This document shows, in pieces, positions 62,099-64,000 of a stretch of 64,000 bases of DNA. The notes under the pieces are model-generated. The model ran no database searches and had not been told where the DNA came from. It was given only the letters and a program-made list of their open reading frames with translations. The stretch comes from Mycolicibacterium phocaicum (GTDB lineage Bacteria; Actinomycetota; Actinomycetes; Mycobacteriales; Mycobacteriaceae), in assembly GCF_010731115.1 (NCBI RefSeq), contig NZ_AP022616.1, positions 4,712,001 to 4,776,000 on the forward strand, read 5' to 3'. A program made the translations under genes and the position numbers. Every line of letters starts with the position of its first letter. The stretch's first letter is position 1.

Positions 62099-62125
62099 CT
62101 TGCACTCGCCCTGTCAGAGTGCTAA
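62099..62125 (+). promoter_or_regulatory. CIRCE element 1 (HrcA site)
   Basis: CTTGCACTC, nine spacer bases (GCCCTGTCA), then GAGTGCTAA. The consensus TTAGCACTC-N9-GAGTGCTAA is matched in 16 of 18 positions. HrcA repressor binding here turns groEL2 down at normal temperature. Confidence 0.92.
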
Positions 62126-62132
62126 AAAGACG

Positions 62133-62159
62133 TTGGCACTCTCGATAGGTGAGTGCTAG
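62133..62159 (+). promoter_or_regulatory. CIRCE element 2 (HrcA site)
   Basis: TTGGCACTC, nine spacer bases (TCGATAGGT), then GAGTGCTAG, matching 16 of 18 consensus positions. The two elements are 34 bp apart from start to start, so two HrcA dimers can sit near the groEL2 promoter. No HspR (HAIR) site is recognised. Confidence 0.92.
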
Positions 62160-63896
<1,737 letters not shown>

Positions 63897-63914
63897 GTCC
63901 AGCTCTTCTACGAA

Positions 63915-63945
63915 AAGCCCCGGCGTGCTCTGCACGCCGGGGCTT
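63915..63945 (+). terminator. groEL2 terminator hairpin
   Basis: AAGCCCCGGCGTGC (63915-63928) pairs exactly with 63932-63945 around a 3-base loop TCT; a short CTTCGTT follows. It starts 19 bp after the groEL2 stop and is a plausible Rho-independent terminator, with a weak T tract. The last 55 bases of the window show nothing further. Confidence 0.85.
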
Positions 63946-64000
63946 CTTCGTTGCGGTTGGTTGCTGAACGGCCACGTAGCTGCTGGGAATCTGCTAACAA

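Overview
The window looks like chromosomal DNA of a Mycobacterium/Mycolicibacterium species. It is GC-rich with many GTG starts and overlapping stop/start pairs. Several blocks match, in order and orientation as I remember them, the M. tuberculosis Rv0427c-Rv0440 neighbourhood: xthA; GNAT, def, DUF3263 protein, LytR_C protein, sodC, YbdK-type ligase, Lon-N protein; CDC48-like ATPase, pssA, psd, moeA, SDR; and groEL2 at the right end. It also carries lineage markers such as MmpL, PGRS, LGFP and NxGxxN repeat proteins, GjpA-like porins, and F420-type (LLM) and mycobacterial methyltransferase families.

Layout. 0.2-3.9 kb: mmpL transporter divergent from an LmrA/YxaF-type TetR gene, with two operator-like sites between them. 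3.9-11.1 kb: one compact minus-strand operon, jetA-jetB-jetC (MksF-MksE-MksB / Wadjet condensin-like) running into xthA and an esterase; no jetD nuclease gene is present. 11.8-15.1 kb: two tandem GjpA-like outer-membrane protein genes with TPA-repeat and Lys/Ser/Asp-rich tails. 15.2-20.1 kb: conserved GNAT/def/sodC block. 20.2-37.6 kb: accessory block with a Pro-rich membrane protein, methyltransferase, Mrp Na+/H+ antiporter operon (mrpA-B fused, C, D, E, F, G), VWA protein, SRPBCC protein, LGFP lipoprotein, a lipoprotein/S53-peptidase/membrane-protein cluster, a truncated flavin monooxygenase with an old-yellow-enzyme and its TetR gene, and a ParDE toxin-antitoxin pair. 37.7-43.6 kb: conserved CDC48-like ATPase, pssA, psd, moeA, SDR. 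43.7-62.0 kb: second accessory block with HAD phosphatase, helicase, TetR, LuxR-type ATPase regulator, third GjpA-like gene, cupin, Tat-exported deacetylase, M24 peptidase-like protein, a 1546-residue PGRS protein without a PE domain, an NxGxxN repeat protein, a paralogue of the SDR at 42.7 kb, TetR, and an LLM oxidoreductase. 62.1-63.9 kb: groEL2 behind two CIRCE elements.

Read against M. tuberculosis gene order, variable DNA sits at three junctions (xthA|GNAT, Lon-N|CDC48-like, SDR|groEL2). The strongest candidates for unusual biology are the jetABC-xthA-esterase operon lacking a recognisable JetD, the S53 peptidase cluster with a 28-bp perfect palindrome over its translation start region, the PE-less PGRS protein built from ~585-bp modules, and the tandem GjpA-like genes with polymorphic-looking repeats. 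Family assignments come from reading the translated sequence by eye; no database search was run.
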